From contig KV908378.1 in assembly GCA_002005505.1 (NCBI GenBank), forward strand, positions 523,712-587,711: a stretch of 64,000 nt of DNA. The letters are read 5' to 3'. The notes beneath the pieces were generated by a model that saw nothing but the letters and a program-made list of their open reading frames with translations, made no database searches and was not told where the DNA came from. Positions 35,661 through 47,671 of the stretch are shown piece by piece. Both the position numbers and the translations under genes were made by a program. Numbering within the stretch: the stretch's first letter is position 1; the number at the start of each line of letters is the position of its first letter. Source of the stretch: Botryococcus braunii (lineage: Eukaryota > Chlorophyta > Trebouxiophyceae).

Positions 35661-36539
35661 TGTGGGAATTGCAGCGCTCAGTTGTTCAAGACAAATGGCA
35701 TCATCATTATATACTTTTCAGATTTGTGTTATTCTCCTGTACAACACACTCTCTCAGAGTTGTTGATAAACTGTGCTCTCAAGAAACCTTCAGGCGTGGA
35801 CTACGGCACGACAAAGCAAATGGCACAGGTGTCTGATGGAGCATTCAGAACTAGTTACAATAAACACCTTACTAAGGATATTGCAATTACCTGTACAACA
35901 CACTCTCTCAGAGTTGTTGATAAACTGTGCTCTCAAGAAAGCTTCAGGCGTGGACTACAGCACGACAAAGCAAATGGCACAGGAGTCTGATGGAGCATTC
36001 AGAACTGCCTGCATCACTAGAGCACTTCCCTATATATACTAACGATGGAGACTATTTATTAATTAGCCTCTTAACAGGTTTGCAACTCCAGATCTTGACG
36101 GCGTACGGGCACGATCAAGTTTGCATCCTATCAGTACTATGCACTGGAACTTTAATGTACCTCATGATTCGACATAGTCGTCGATTAACAGTACGGATCT
36201 ACGCCGATGATAGTATCGAATCTTAGTGACTCGGAACTTTAACTCACAACCGATGCGAATCTCGGATCAAACACCAGGGACCGTCGGACTAAAGTCACAC
36301 GATCGATGAGACCCATACTTAGTATACCTTACGAGAAAACAGGCAAAAAACAGGCCGAATTTGAACCATGGACCCTATAACCAACTATGAGTGTCAATAA
36401 TTATTAAAGTACCATACAGTACAAGTACACCCAAGTGCAGTACAGCTGTACCTTATTGTTTATATGCATTATAAGTCTTATAAAGCCCTCTATTGCTAAG
36501 ATGTGGCTCACAAACATGCTGTTATGAAATGACCCAACA
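35661..36539 (-). repeat. solo LTR F (copia-like, leader-duplicated type)
   Basis: Minus strand TGTTGG at 36539 to CCACA at 35661, 879 bp. It is flanked by the direct repeat TGTCTC (35655-35660 and 36540-36545). That is one base longer than the 5 bp of the full elements, so a 5-bp duplication plus a chance match is possible. Internal 116-bp copies: copy 1 (36006-35891) ends TTGTACAG followed by GTAATTG, and copy 2 (35852-35737) ends TTGTACAG followed by GAGAATAAC. TTGTAA lies just before copy 2 and the spacer is only 38 bp. The copies differ at about three positions, suggesting some age. Confidence 0.65.
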
Positions 36540-36545
36540 TGTCTC

Positions 36546-37315
36546 TCAAATACCTAAGGCATACATGTTAGTGTCCATTTATCTAACAAGTTGCTCCATG
36601 TCCTTAGCCCCAATGGCTGGAGAGATATCGACATAATGTGTCATTCAACCTGTCCATTTACAATATTGGAATTACAGACACCTACCCAATGTTTCGACGA
36701 CCCATACTCAGATGTTTCAAGCTACAAGTCGCACCCGGCGAGCAGCCAGCGGGCGACCCACAGCAGCCGCAAGAATTAAACCGACGCATGACAATATTAC
36801 CCCTCTACATATTCCTGTGCACTGATTGCCTGGTTCAAAAGCCTTGGAGCCTCTGCAACAAGGCCAGCGCATCAGCATGCAACCCCCTAAATGGTTAAAG
36901 TGAAAACCTTGGAAGGCCACAGGCCTACGGCTTTCGTTTTAGTCCAATGGCAAACCTGCTGTTTGAGTATACACTCGCACATATATGTCACCTTGTCCTC
37001 TTGAATTCCACAGTTGTACCATAAGCTTTTAATTTTGATGAACCTTCTTGAAATTGTCCCTGTGCTTCCTTGTTCTAGTCCATTCCTTACTTAGTTTCTC
37101 TTTATTGCCATCCCACTAGTTCTATGTTAGGCACCTCTTCTTTTGCCCACTTTTACTTCTCCCTACCCCTCTCCTGTTCTTCTTCGTCCCCCGTCTACCA
37201 ACAATTCTCCTCACCTCTCCCCTTTCTTCTTCATCCCTCGTCTGCGCCATTGCAACCCTTTCCCTGGGCCTCGCTCGCTCTCTCTGTGTCTCTCTCCCCA
37301 CTTTCTTTTCTCCGT
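36546..37315. other. intergenic DNA, no gene seen
   Basis: Unique sequence becoming CT-rich after 37130 (TTCTTC/CCTCTCC). No recognisable coding or RNA gene. Confidence 0.4.
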
Positions 37316-37336
37316 CTGTGTGTGTCTCTTCGTGCG

Positions 37337-37416
<80 letters not shown>

Positions 37417-37526
37417 TGTGTGCGCGCGCGCGCGCGCGCCTGCGTGTGCACGTGTGTCAACACATGTATGTGCATGTACGTCCTCCCGTTCCTGTACATA
37501 TGCGTGTGTGTGTGTGTGTGTGTGTC
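37316..37526. repeat. (GT)n microsatellite with (GC)n core
   Basis: (GT)n to about 37422, GC dinucleotides at 37423-37440, then degenerate GT and a short (GT)n at 37505-37524. Confidence 0.95.
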
Positions 37527-37565
37527 CGCGCGCTCATGTGCCGCAACAATTACTTTCAAAATAAA

Positions 37566-37660
37566 TTTTGAAGCCTATCCTGACCGCATCATGAATCCTG
37601 CAGGCTGGTACGCGGAATTGCTTTTGGAAGTTGGCTTTGGGCAAGGGCGAGGAATGCACC
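37566..37660 (-). repeat. diverged copy of the microsatellite-linked repeat
   Basis: The phrase 'gaagcctatcctgaccgcat' and a following 'cgcggaatt' match the order of blocks at 39755-39815, with many differences. It again lies next to a dinucleotide tract. Confidence 0.45.
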
Positions 37661-37722
37661 CGGCCCACCCCTCCCCTCCACCTCTTCACCCCCTCGCTCT
37701 CTGCGTGCGTGCGTGCGTTTGT

Positions 37723-37968
<246 letters not shown>

Positions 37969-38935
37969 TATGAGACAGCAAAGCAGTGTGATAAATAATT
38001 GAGTTCAATTACCAAGCCCACATGTGGACTATGTCAGGAAAACTGCACACATATGGGAATATATCCACTTCGTGGATGAGAAGCCTTTGAGGATCCCTGT
38101 CAGGGATTCCCTGTGTCGCTTTGCAGCAACCCAAACTGCAGTGCAGTATGAAGAATTGCATCTAAAACTATAAGGTTCATACCGTCTTGCATGGCAATAC
38201 TGTTCAGGGGCACACGTATTGCAAGTCGGGGCCACCAGTAAGAACACCATCCTGCAGAGGCAAGGCACACATATGCATCCACACATTGCAGGCGTCAGGT
38301 TGGATTTAAAGGCCATCGAGAGGTCAGTGAAATGTTGCCGCTGCAGTTGCTTGCAGGCTTGTATTAAGGGCTTACCACCGCATGTCTGGCCCTCTCAAAG
38401 ACCGTGTCCAAGTCATGCTTGGATAACACTGCGTGTTATTAGTGTGCTGACCACATATGTCTGTCCTCAGTTGATTCTCTGCTGAAGCCCTTGCTGGTTC
38501 AATATGCCTCTGTGTGTTTGTCATGCTCCCTGTGTCTTACACGCCTTCGTCCAATCATGTGGTTGGTTTCGTGGGGTTTTTTCAGCCGTTTCACTACATG
38601 ATATCCCCTTTTCCAACTCCGCAACATGCCAACCCCATGACATCATGAATACTTTCTAACCACATGCTCATCACTTCTGTTGTGAGCAGTACATCGAGAA
38701 TTGCAGCATGCACTTTCTCTTCCCAAAGCCGCGGCATTCCAATTTGTAATCTATCTGCAAAAGCCATCGCTATCCTACGTAACATCATTCTCAAAACATT
38801 CTCAAAGACATTGTGTATACCTGTACGTACATTGCATATTCTCAAAGTCATTGCATACATTGCACCGTTCTCAGAGTCATTGCGTATGGAGAAGCCACCG
38901 CTATCCTAGTTAACGTGTTTCTCAAAAGATGAATG
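37969..38935. other. intergenic DNA, unidentified open frames
   Basis: A minus-strand frame at 38282-38100 contains PLNSIAMQDGMNLIVLDAI with coding-like composition, but I recognise no family and see no supporting exons. Degenerate short repeats built on 'ctcaaagtcattg' occur at 38790-38885. Confidence 0.3.
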
Positions 38936-39009
38936 TCCATTGGACAGTTACAATTGAAGAAGGTTTAGATATATATGTAGACCTTCTTCATTTGTAACTG
39001 TCCAATGGA
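38936..39009. repeat. 74-bp near-perfect hairpin
   Basis: The arms 38936-38964 and 38981-39009 (29 bp each) are inverted repeats with a single mismatch, around a 16-bp AT-rich loop (ttagatatatatgtag). The size and symmetry fit a small-RNA precursor or a tiny foldback transposon. It is too short to be an ordinary MITE with internal sequence. Confidence 0.8.
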
Positions 39010-39749
39010 TATGACCAATATGTTGGTCAAAAGGCAGAAGAAGATGAAGCCCCATGCAGAATGCCCCGCCCCCCCCCCCCCTTCCCCGGGGGCTACTTTG
39101 GAATCTAGACTAGACTAGTACTGGATATCCGTCTTCAGCACAGCAGGGTTTTTTTTGTTTGGTTAAATTTATTTAAAAATCCGTTTCTCCACACTGCACA
39201 TGAAACACAAAGCAAGCTATCAATGCACCACCAACATTTTAGTAGAATCCGCATTTTCGACATAATCTCTTACCAGCACTACCCGCCAAGGGTAGAATAT
39301 GCTAGTTAGCTACAGGGTTTAGGGGTTCCCTTCAGTTGTGCAAGCCCAGAGGGTCGCTGCCGGGCGGGGGCGTTTTTTTTTGGGGGGGGGGGGGGAGGTG
39401 ATATTGGTCAATCGCTGTGCAATGAGGTGTTTACTGTCCGAACATACTGACCGTTTCTAATGGCAGTGAAGCGCAATCCCTGCACGTCATCACTGACACG
39501 GCGATAACTAATATCGACGGAGGTTTTTGCTTTGTAAGAGGCAGCAATGAATGAGGGCCTCCCTGAACTTGTTGAGGGAATTCTCGCCCCTAGATACAAA
39601 GGTGATGTAGAAGGAAACTGTAAACAATGTGTCATACATGCTGGCGTGCACAAACCAGGGTCTGAGCATTAGCGTGGACGGGGGCACAAAACCAGACCAA
39701 GACAGTGGCGATGAGATCTCATCCCCTCTAGAGGAGATCTCCCTGTTTT
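39010..39749. other. intergenic DNA, no gene seen
   Basis: Unique sequence with a C-run at 39067-39080 and a T/G run at 39372-39396. No recognisable gene. Confidence 0.4.
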
Positions 39750-39835
39750 ATAATTAAGAGTGAAGCCTATTCTAACCGCATACCAAAAAGCAGGGACGCG
39801 GAATCTAGGGGCCAAATACTGAAGGTGATATTGAG
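39750..39835 (-). repeat. microsatellite-linked dispersed repeat, copy 2
   Basis: Reverse-complement counterpart of 6315-6400 (shared blocks 'gtgaagcctattctaaccgc', 'cgcggaatctaggggccaaa', 'ggtgatatt'). It is followed directly by GA-rich and then pure (GA)n sequence, as in copy 1. Confidence 0.8.
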
Positions 39836-40006
<171 letters not shown>

Positions 40007-40165
40007 ACCATGGAATAATGCGGTAACTTAGTCGTATCGCGAATGCAGAGATGTATGACCTCAAACGATTTGGCTGCATGTATTTTGAAATTGTAATTTG
40101 AGGATAGAAAAACACCAAAATATAGGCGAGTAGGTAGGAGAAGAGTTGTTCTTGTGAATACTGAG

Positions 40166-40420
<255 letters not shown>

Positions 40421-41340
40421 AATATCAACAGAGAGAAAGAGAGAATTCAGTGATCAGTCCTAAAGCGTAACGATAACTAACTACTGTGGAAGGGCTGTAG
40501 TTGAGTTGATGTGCATGTAAGAGTGTTGAAATTTAGGCAGGGTGTTTAGAATAGTGTTCTGACCAGGTGTGTAAAGGGGTCTCCCTGTTTTATAACGGGG
40601 GAGGAAATTGGGGAAAAGGGGGGAGAGAGGGGGGAGATAGGGGAAGAGGGAGGAGGGGGGAGGGTGAGGAGGGAGATGAAAGGCGGCGAGCGACACACAT
40701 CTCACAACTCACAGCACCAAATTTGGCCACAGTAGTACAGGTCTGTAGTTCTTTGAATGTAGAATGGAAGGGAAAGATGCATCTGACTAGAGGCCAGGCG
40801 CCCCAAATTAGAAAACTGCAGTGACGCGGAAAACACCGATGTAAACGTGGCTTTGCACTCCTTACAAGGTGTGAGTCACGATTACCTTAAAGTTATGATA
40901 GAATACTGAGAAGTTTTGGTGTCCCATTCTTCCGCCCTTTCTCGCCTTCTCATCGCAGACATTTTCTGCTAGCAGGCCCCTGAGGGTTCTCGAGTCTGGC
41001 CGTAAAAGTTTAACGTATTTTTACTAAAACGCCAATATGGCCGCACAGGACTTCAACCATTAGTAATTTGGCCGATTTGCCAACCAACTGGGGTAGCAAT
41101 CAGGCCAGTTTTGCTGCATGCACGTTCGCCTTTGATGGCTTTCCGGCCATGGCTACCTGCAAGCCATTTCCGCAATGCTGTACTTTCAGGCCAGGTGACC
41201 GCAGATCTTGAAGCTTCCTCAAGGATTGTAGAACATGCTAGCCTGATCCCTAATTAGTTTTTTGTGTATGTGCTTATGCCCGTGTTTCCCCACCTTCTCT
41301 CCTCTCTCCCTCTCGCCCATGCGCTCTCGCCCCTTCCTCT
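40421..41340. other. intergenic DNA, no gene seen
   Basis: Unique sequence with a G-rich stretch at 40600-40680. No reading frame shows a recognisable domain. Confidence 0.4.
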
Positions 41341-41536
<196 letters not shown>

Positions 41537-42632
41537 TGTTGGAATTTGTGTACTGTCAGGACAATCCAAAGATGACAATCTTAACCTGAATAAATTAGCT
41601 GTATAGTTGACCACGTGTTCAACTCAAGGGAAAAACTTTGATGAACAGCCAGTGGTCTTTATGGCCACAAGTAGTAACGTATAAAGCATATAAGAACATG
41701 GTAGAGAAAGTCCTTCCTGCTGTTTGTGGCTATTAAAATTGAGTTTATCCTAATTGTTAATAACGTGATAAACTCAATTGAGATAAGGGCCAGTTTCCAA
41801 GGCTCTGAATCTCAACTCTGATACGAACTCGTGAAAAGGGGGCAGAACAGCGCAATTCAACGCGCTGATCTGATAATACTAGGAGCGACTGAACGAAGTC
41901 TCAAGCAGTCATTCCGTAGTGTTTTTGAGACGCCTTGTTGTCAAAAACCCTGACTCACAGCCTGATCTACATTCACTCTTATCTGTGTTTAGCATCGTGT
42001 ATGCATGTTTCAGATCAAGAGAAGATCAGCCTGGTGAGGCTTATGTTCGTCGCTGACGTTAGCTGAACAGCTGTAAGTGTTGTTTATTTATCTTATACTA
42101 ATAATGTTATTGCTAACTTGCAGACCTGTTAAACTGCTTCCACCTTGTGATGGTGTTGATGTTGAGAGTATTCACATATCTGGTAAGCAGTTTATGCTGC
42201 ACGTTCGCATGCAAGAAAGTTATCGTGTGATAGTTACCAGCAAGACACTAATGGATTTAATATGCACAGGATGACACATGTGTGTGTCTTATTATCTGTG
42301 ATTTATAATATTAAATACAAACTGGATCTTGCAGGTAATCGTTAGATAGACCAGTGTCGTATACTACCCGGTGTAAGTCATTCCGTAGTGTTTTTGAGAC
42401 GTCTTGTTGTCAAAAACCCTGACTCACAGCCTGATCTACATTCACTCTTATCTGTGTTTAGCATCGTGTATGCATGTTTCAGATCAAGAGAAGATCAGCC
42501 TGACCTGTTAAACTGCTTCCACCTTGTGATGGTGTTGATGTTGAGAGTATTCACATATCTGGATGACACATGTGTGTCTTATTATCTGTGATTTATAATA
42601 TTAAATACAAACTGGATCTTGCAGGATCCACA
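41537..42632 (+). repeat. element C 5' LTR, with intron-bearing and spliced leader copies
   Basis: TGTTGGAATT to GATCCACA. Copy 1: block e1 41907-42033, intron i1 42034-42123 (gtgagg...ttgcag), block e2 42124-42182, intron i2 42183-42269 (gtaagc...cacag), block e3 42270-42334, then GTAATC. Copy 2: e1 42376-42502, e2 42503-42561, e3 42562-42624, joined with no intervening bases, then U5 GATCCACA. The e1 and e2 lengths are identical (127 and 59 bp). The e3 copies are 65 and 63 bp, differing in a TG repeat. GGTGTAA directly precedes copy 2. The U3 part holds a 13-bp inverted repeat (AATTGAGTTTATC) near 41748-41790. Confidence 0.96.
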
Positions 42633-42634
42633 AT

Positions 42635-42652
42635 GGTTATGGGCCCACGCCC
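42635..42652 (+). promoter_or_regulatory. element C primer-binding site (half tRNA-iMet type)
   Basis: GGTTATGGGCCCACGCCC, two bases after the LTR. Same tRNA-iMet anticodon-region complement as in A, B and D. Confidence 0.85.
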
Positions 42653-43272
42653 ATGGAGCGACGACCATCTCTGTTGACGGACGACGAACTTAATCTGCTC
42701 CGCGAAGGGCACTTCCACTGTGATCTATGCAATAAGTGGGTGTCAGGAAAGTTCCCATTGAAAACGTGAATCGTGCTATTGAACGTGGAACTGTTGTGTT
42801 CGAAGACTTTTGCCGAGAAGGTATTGAGCAAGAACGTCACTATCAAGCAAAGTTTAATCATCACAAGATTAAGCTAGTTCAATCACTTGAAAACTCGAAG
42901 TATCCATTTCCTAAGGGTTCGCGTCGAACCTTTTCTCTTGACATTTGGGAAGCCAGACTGATCGATAGAGAAGTTTACTCCTAAAGACTTCAAGAACAAT
43001 ATACCACATTAGCTAGATACGAGATTCCGTTGGACTTCTCACATCACTGCTTATTGATTGAGTATGCTACCCTCCTTGCATTGAGTAAAGGAGCTGGTGT
43101 ATCGTTGAGTCCTTGGCTTGCACGAGACGAATCACCCTACGAAACTCTGAAAGACAAGCTTGCTGAGACGAACGCCTCAATTGTGAATGATTTAGAAGAC
43201 GGTACAGAGCAAAGGTGCAGGTGTTACATTCCCAGGCATGGCAACATTGGCTACGAACCCTACCCCAGGTAA
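42653..43272 (+). pseudogene. extra reading frame upstream of gag (element C), broken
   Basis: A coding-like stretch between the primer-binding site and gag. It opens MERRPSLLTDDELNLL at 42653, shifts frame near 42755, continues to a stop at 42982-42984 and resumes in the same frame to 43272, overlapping the gag start. It includes a CxxC pair (CDLCNKW) and SRRTFSLDIWEARLIDREVY. Not a normal part of Ty1/copia elements. It may be distantly related to the intact 174-codon frame of element D (FTVWEISFINGE region). Function unknown. Confidence 0.5.
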
Positions 43273-46200
43273 CCAATCTAATCCACAAGTAAATCAACCC
43301 TCAGCTGGTAATACTAGTCAGTCTGCCCAGTCAGGTAATAGCATAGATCAGACAAACCCTGTTTATACCAATCTAAAACTGGTTCAGGCGTTAGACCTGG
43401 ATTGTGAAAACGGTTTTAGATGGCAAAAGGATGTTCTGAATGTTGCTAATAGCAAACGTATTAAGATGTGTCTAGACGAAGAGCATCCTAATACAGCAGG
43501 AGACTCTCTTGCTATGAGTCTTCTAACTGAGAAAATTCCTGACGTTTGGGTGGACAGGGCATTGGACATGCCAAACGCAAAGCAGGCCTATGACTGGCTG
43601 CTGCGCAAGTTCACTGGTGGCCACAATGAGGAGTTAATGAGGAAATGGTCCAAGGTCTTGGACTATGGGCGTATCGATGAGGGTCAGGAGTACCATTCAT
43701 ATGTTGCTAGGAAGTTCAGGATTGAGGTCTACAAGCCAATAATCACCCATGCTCTGATGGTAGGCTAAAAATGGGGATTGTAGAGGGTTTGCCCAAGCAT
43801 TTTGACCATGCCAAATCAAATCTCTACACCTCCTGTCTTGGTGAGGATGAGGACAAGGTCACACTCAATATTCAGGCATGTTCAAGGTTGCTTGGAATTG
43901 ATGAATTTAAGGCCCCCTCACCATCAGTCAATCTTATCAATCCAGTCAGAGGTCCCCCTCGTCCCAGGAACGCTCCAGGATCCAGGCCACAAGGGATGCC
44001 AGAAGATCTGCCTGACAACTTCAGGGGCTGCTGGCACTGCTTGGAAGATGGACATACCAGAAACGTGTGTCCAAAACTTATAGCTGAGAAAGAAAAAAGG
44101 GCTGCCCTCATTTCAGCACGCAAGAATCAAGCCAATCCAGTTGGAGGTATTGCATTGGGGGACTCTTCTGACTCAGGTAATCCATTCTCTAGATGGGTGG
44201 TAGACTCAGGAGCCTCAACACACATATGCAATGATGTTAGACTAATGCAAAACATTCACTGGTATACACAGCCAAAGGGTCTAAATTTGGCAACTGGTGA
44301 ACATGTTGCACAACGCAAGGCATGTGGTTCTGTGTGCTTAGTAGATGAAATGGGGAACATGTGTAAACTTAAAAATGTAGAATATGTACCTACTGCAATT
44401 GAAAATTTGTTGTCGGTCTCTAGTGCAGTAACAGATGGCATCATGTTTACAAACAATTCACATGGAGAGATTATCAGTATGTACAGTAATGCCTCAAAAT
44501 TTATCTCTGAAGTCAGAAAAGAAAGAGGACTGTATTTTGTTTACTGCTTGTGCTGCAAAATTCAGCTCTCACATAGTGTTGGATATGCTCACAAATGCTC
44601 TGAATATGATTTGTGGCATCAACGCTTAGGACATCCAGGAAGTAAAAACCTGGAACGACTGCAGACTGAAGATATGGTGAAGGGAATAGCTACATCTCTG
44701 TCTCCTTGCTTACATGGTCATTCACTATGTGATGTGTGTGTGATGGGCAAGCAGACTAAAGAGAGCTACCAAAGATCCCCAGTATCAGCAACTGAACGTC
44801 TTCAGCTGTTGCACTTGGATGTAATTGGTGAGCTACCAATTCGAGGAGCTGAGGGTGAACGCTACATGCTCACAGTACTAGATGATTACTCTAGAGCTGG
44901 TGAATCCGTAGCATTGACTTCCAAGTCCCAGGTGGGTGGTGCTGTTAAGACAATCATCCTGTACTTGGAAAATCAGACTAATCACAATGTAAAGGTGGTT
45001 AGGTCTGATAGGGGAAGTGAGTTTGTAAATGCTGACTTGCTTGACTTTTTTCAGTCTAAAGGGATCAGACATGAAACGTCTGCTCCTTATACCCCTCAAC
45101 AAAATGGAAGAGCAGAACGTTTTAACAGATCCTTGAAGGAGAAAGTTAGAATGCTTCTTTTGCAGGCAAAAGCTCCACGCAGCATGTGGGCAGATGCACT
45201 TCCAACAGCTGTTAGGTTGTTAAATCTCAGAGCAGTAAAGGGGAAGACAGCCACTCCCTATGAACTGCTGTTTGGGAGGAAACCATCAGTGCACTACTTG
45301 AGAGTGTGGGGATGCTTGGCGTTTATCAAAATACCAGATAAGGATCTGTCAGCTTTTTCAGCTAGATCTGAGGCTGGGATGTTTGTGGGATATGAGCCTG
45401 CATCAAAGGCCTATAGAGTTAAGGTGGGGAACAAGGTAAAGGTGTCAAAGAACGTCAAATTCTTTGAAGACAAATTAGGAATTCATGCCCTCACTCCCAG
45501 TAATTCTCTCACTGCTGAATTCTCCCAGGAGATAAATTTTGATCAAGTTCCATGCACTGATGATGGGGATGATTGGGATTTTGTACCGGTAGACCTCACT
45601 GGTGCATTGGAATTAAACAGGGAAGCTGGAAGGGGTATTGCCCCAACTCTCCCAGCTAACATGGAAGTCATGCACAGGATGAATGATATCCTGAGAGGCT
45701 TGGGAACAGCGGAAGAGAGTGGTCCGAGTGGGTTATCTGAGCCAGGAGCTACAGGGGAAGGAGTAGTGGGCACTGGGAACATGCAAAATCCAGTGTCACA
45801 TGCACCAGATAGTTCAGGTGATGAATCAGATAATCAATCTCCTGCTGAAACCAGTGACTCATTTGAGGAAATGCAAGGTGGTGCCAGGAATGGTGGAGGT
45901 AGATACGAACTGAGGCAAACTTTGGCAGAACCAGACAGGTATGTTCCGGGTACATACCACATTGGGGAAACGCCAGTCATATATGCATCAGAAATAATCC
46001 CTCCAAATCAAAATGGTGCACAAGAGCAAGTAAAATTATCATCCAAGAATATCAAGGTTCCAGAGGACTGGTGGGAGGCTAAAAAATCCCCACAGTGGCC
46101 ATATTGGTTAGAAGCCATGAATGAAGAGATGGATTCTATAGACTCTCATGAAACGTTTGAATATTGTGAGAGACCCTCTGATGCCAAAATTATTCCTTTA

Positions 46201-47633
46201 AAATGGGTCTATGCTCTAAAGACTGACAGTTTTGGTGATATTGTCAGATTTAAGGCGAGACTGGTGGCACAAGGATGCAAGCAAAGGCCAGGTGTTGACT
46301 ACTTTGAAACATTCGCTCCAGTAAGTACACACACATCTAGGAGGGTGCTGTTAAATCTGGCTACGTCAAATGGGTGGAAAGTTCACCAAGTTGATGTGAA
46401 AACAGCATTCCTAAATGGAACACTGGATGAGGAAGTATATGTAGCCCAACCTCCCTGTTTCTTTAATGGCGATTCCAATGTTGTGTGCAAGCTACTAAGA
46501 TCTTTGTATGGTCTGAAGCAAGCACCACGTGCATGGCACAAGTGTCTGGTTGAAGAGCTTGGAAAATTTGGGTTTATAGCCTGTCAAAGTGATCCAGCGC
46601 TCTTCATTAACAAGGAGTCATTCAAGTCATACGTATACTTGTTGGTATATGTGGATGATTTGCTGATTGTGAGTGAGGATGTCGAATGTATTCAGTGTGT
46701 TAAGCAACAGCTGACTAGTATATTCTCAATTCACGATCTTGGTGAGATAAAGTCATTTTTGGGTTGTGAAATCAAGATAGATGAATCTCACATACTCTGA
46801 AAATGACCAATGTTCTAAAAATTGAGAAATTGGTGGAAGAATATGGGCTGCCTGATCAAGGGAAGGAGGTTGATACACCCATGTCAGGTTCCTTCTTGCC
46901 TACTCAAATGCCTGAACCTCCTAAAGAGATGACTGGAGATCAGATTGGATCAGGAGTTCCCTTGCCAGAAGGCCACAGATATCTAGAATTAATTGGTTCT
47001 CTACAGTATTTGTCAACAACTACAAGGCCTGATATTTCTCATGCTGTGGGGATGTTGAGCAGATTTAGAGGACAACCAACAACATCCCATTGGAATGGAG
47101 CAATTAGAGTACTGAGGTACCTCAACTGCACCAAATACATGGGAATTAAGTATACTGGGTCAAATCAAAATGAACTGGTATGCTTTGTGGATGCAGATTT
47201 TGCAGGTGATTTGGACAGTAGAAAATCCACAACTGGGTTTGTGTTTCTATTGAACGGATCTGCTGTATCCTGGTCAAGTAAGAGGCAAACTTCCATAGCA
47301 ACATCCACTGTGGAGTCTGAATACATTGCTGTGAGTGCAGCAGTGAAAGAAGCCATGTGGGTGGGAAGTATGCTTTGTGAGTTGGGAGAAGAGATCACAT
47401 GTGTAACCATGTATTGTGACAATCAGGGGTGTGTGTCAAACCTGAGAAATCACATGGTCTCTAAACACACTAAACACATCAGTGTGAGTTACCATCATGC
47501 ACGAGAGAAGGTGGTTTGGGGTCAGATTGATCCTACATATGTGCCAACTACAGAAAATGTAGCTGATATGTTCACAAAGCCACTAGCATCTACCGTGTTT
47601 GAATGGCATCGTAACAAGTTGGGAATGCAGTAA
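43238..47633 (+). pseudogene. copia Gag-Pol (element C), two frameshifts
   Basis: Three open pieces: 43238-43768, 43771-46800 and 46803-47633. The first break is inside Gag, before the zinc knuckle CWHCLEDGHTRNVC. The second lies between reverse transcriptase and RNase H, just after FLGCEIKIDESH. Both sit mid-domain, so they are decay and not programmed gag-pol frameshifting. Domains otherwise complete: protease VVDSGASTHIC, integrase WHQRLGHPG with RSDRGSEFVN and QNGRAERFN, reverse transcriptase VDVKTAFLNGTLDEEVYV, YGLKQAPRAWH and YVDDLLIV, and RNase H VDADFAGDLD, ATSTVESEY and YCDNQGCV. Confidence 0.93.
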
Positions 47634-47660
47634 CTGAATGTTGGGAGGTCCTGAAAGTAC

Positions 47661-47671
47661 AAGGGGAAGAT
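47661..47671 (+). promoter_or_regulatory. element C polypurine tract
   Basis: AAGGGGAAGAT directly before the 3' LTR. Confidence 0.85.

Noticed and set aside
43760..43775. Programmed gag-pol frameshift in element C, as in Ty1
   Set aside because: The break falls inside Gag before the zinc knuckle, a second break occurs in pol, and the intact elements A and B have no frameshift. It is mutation.
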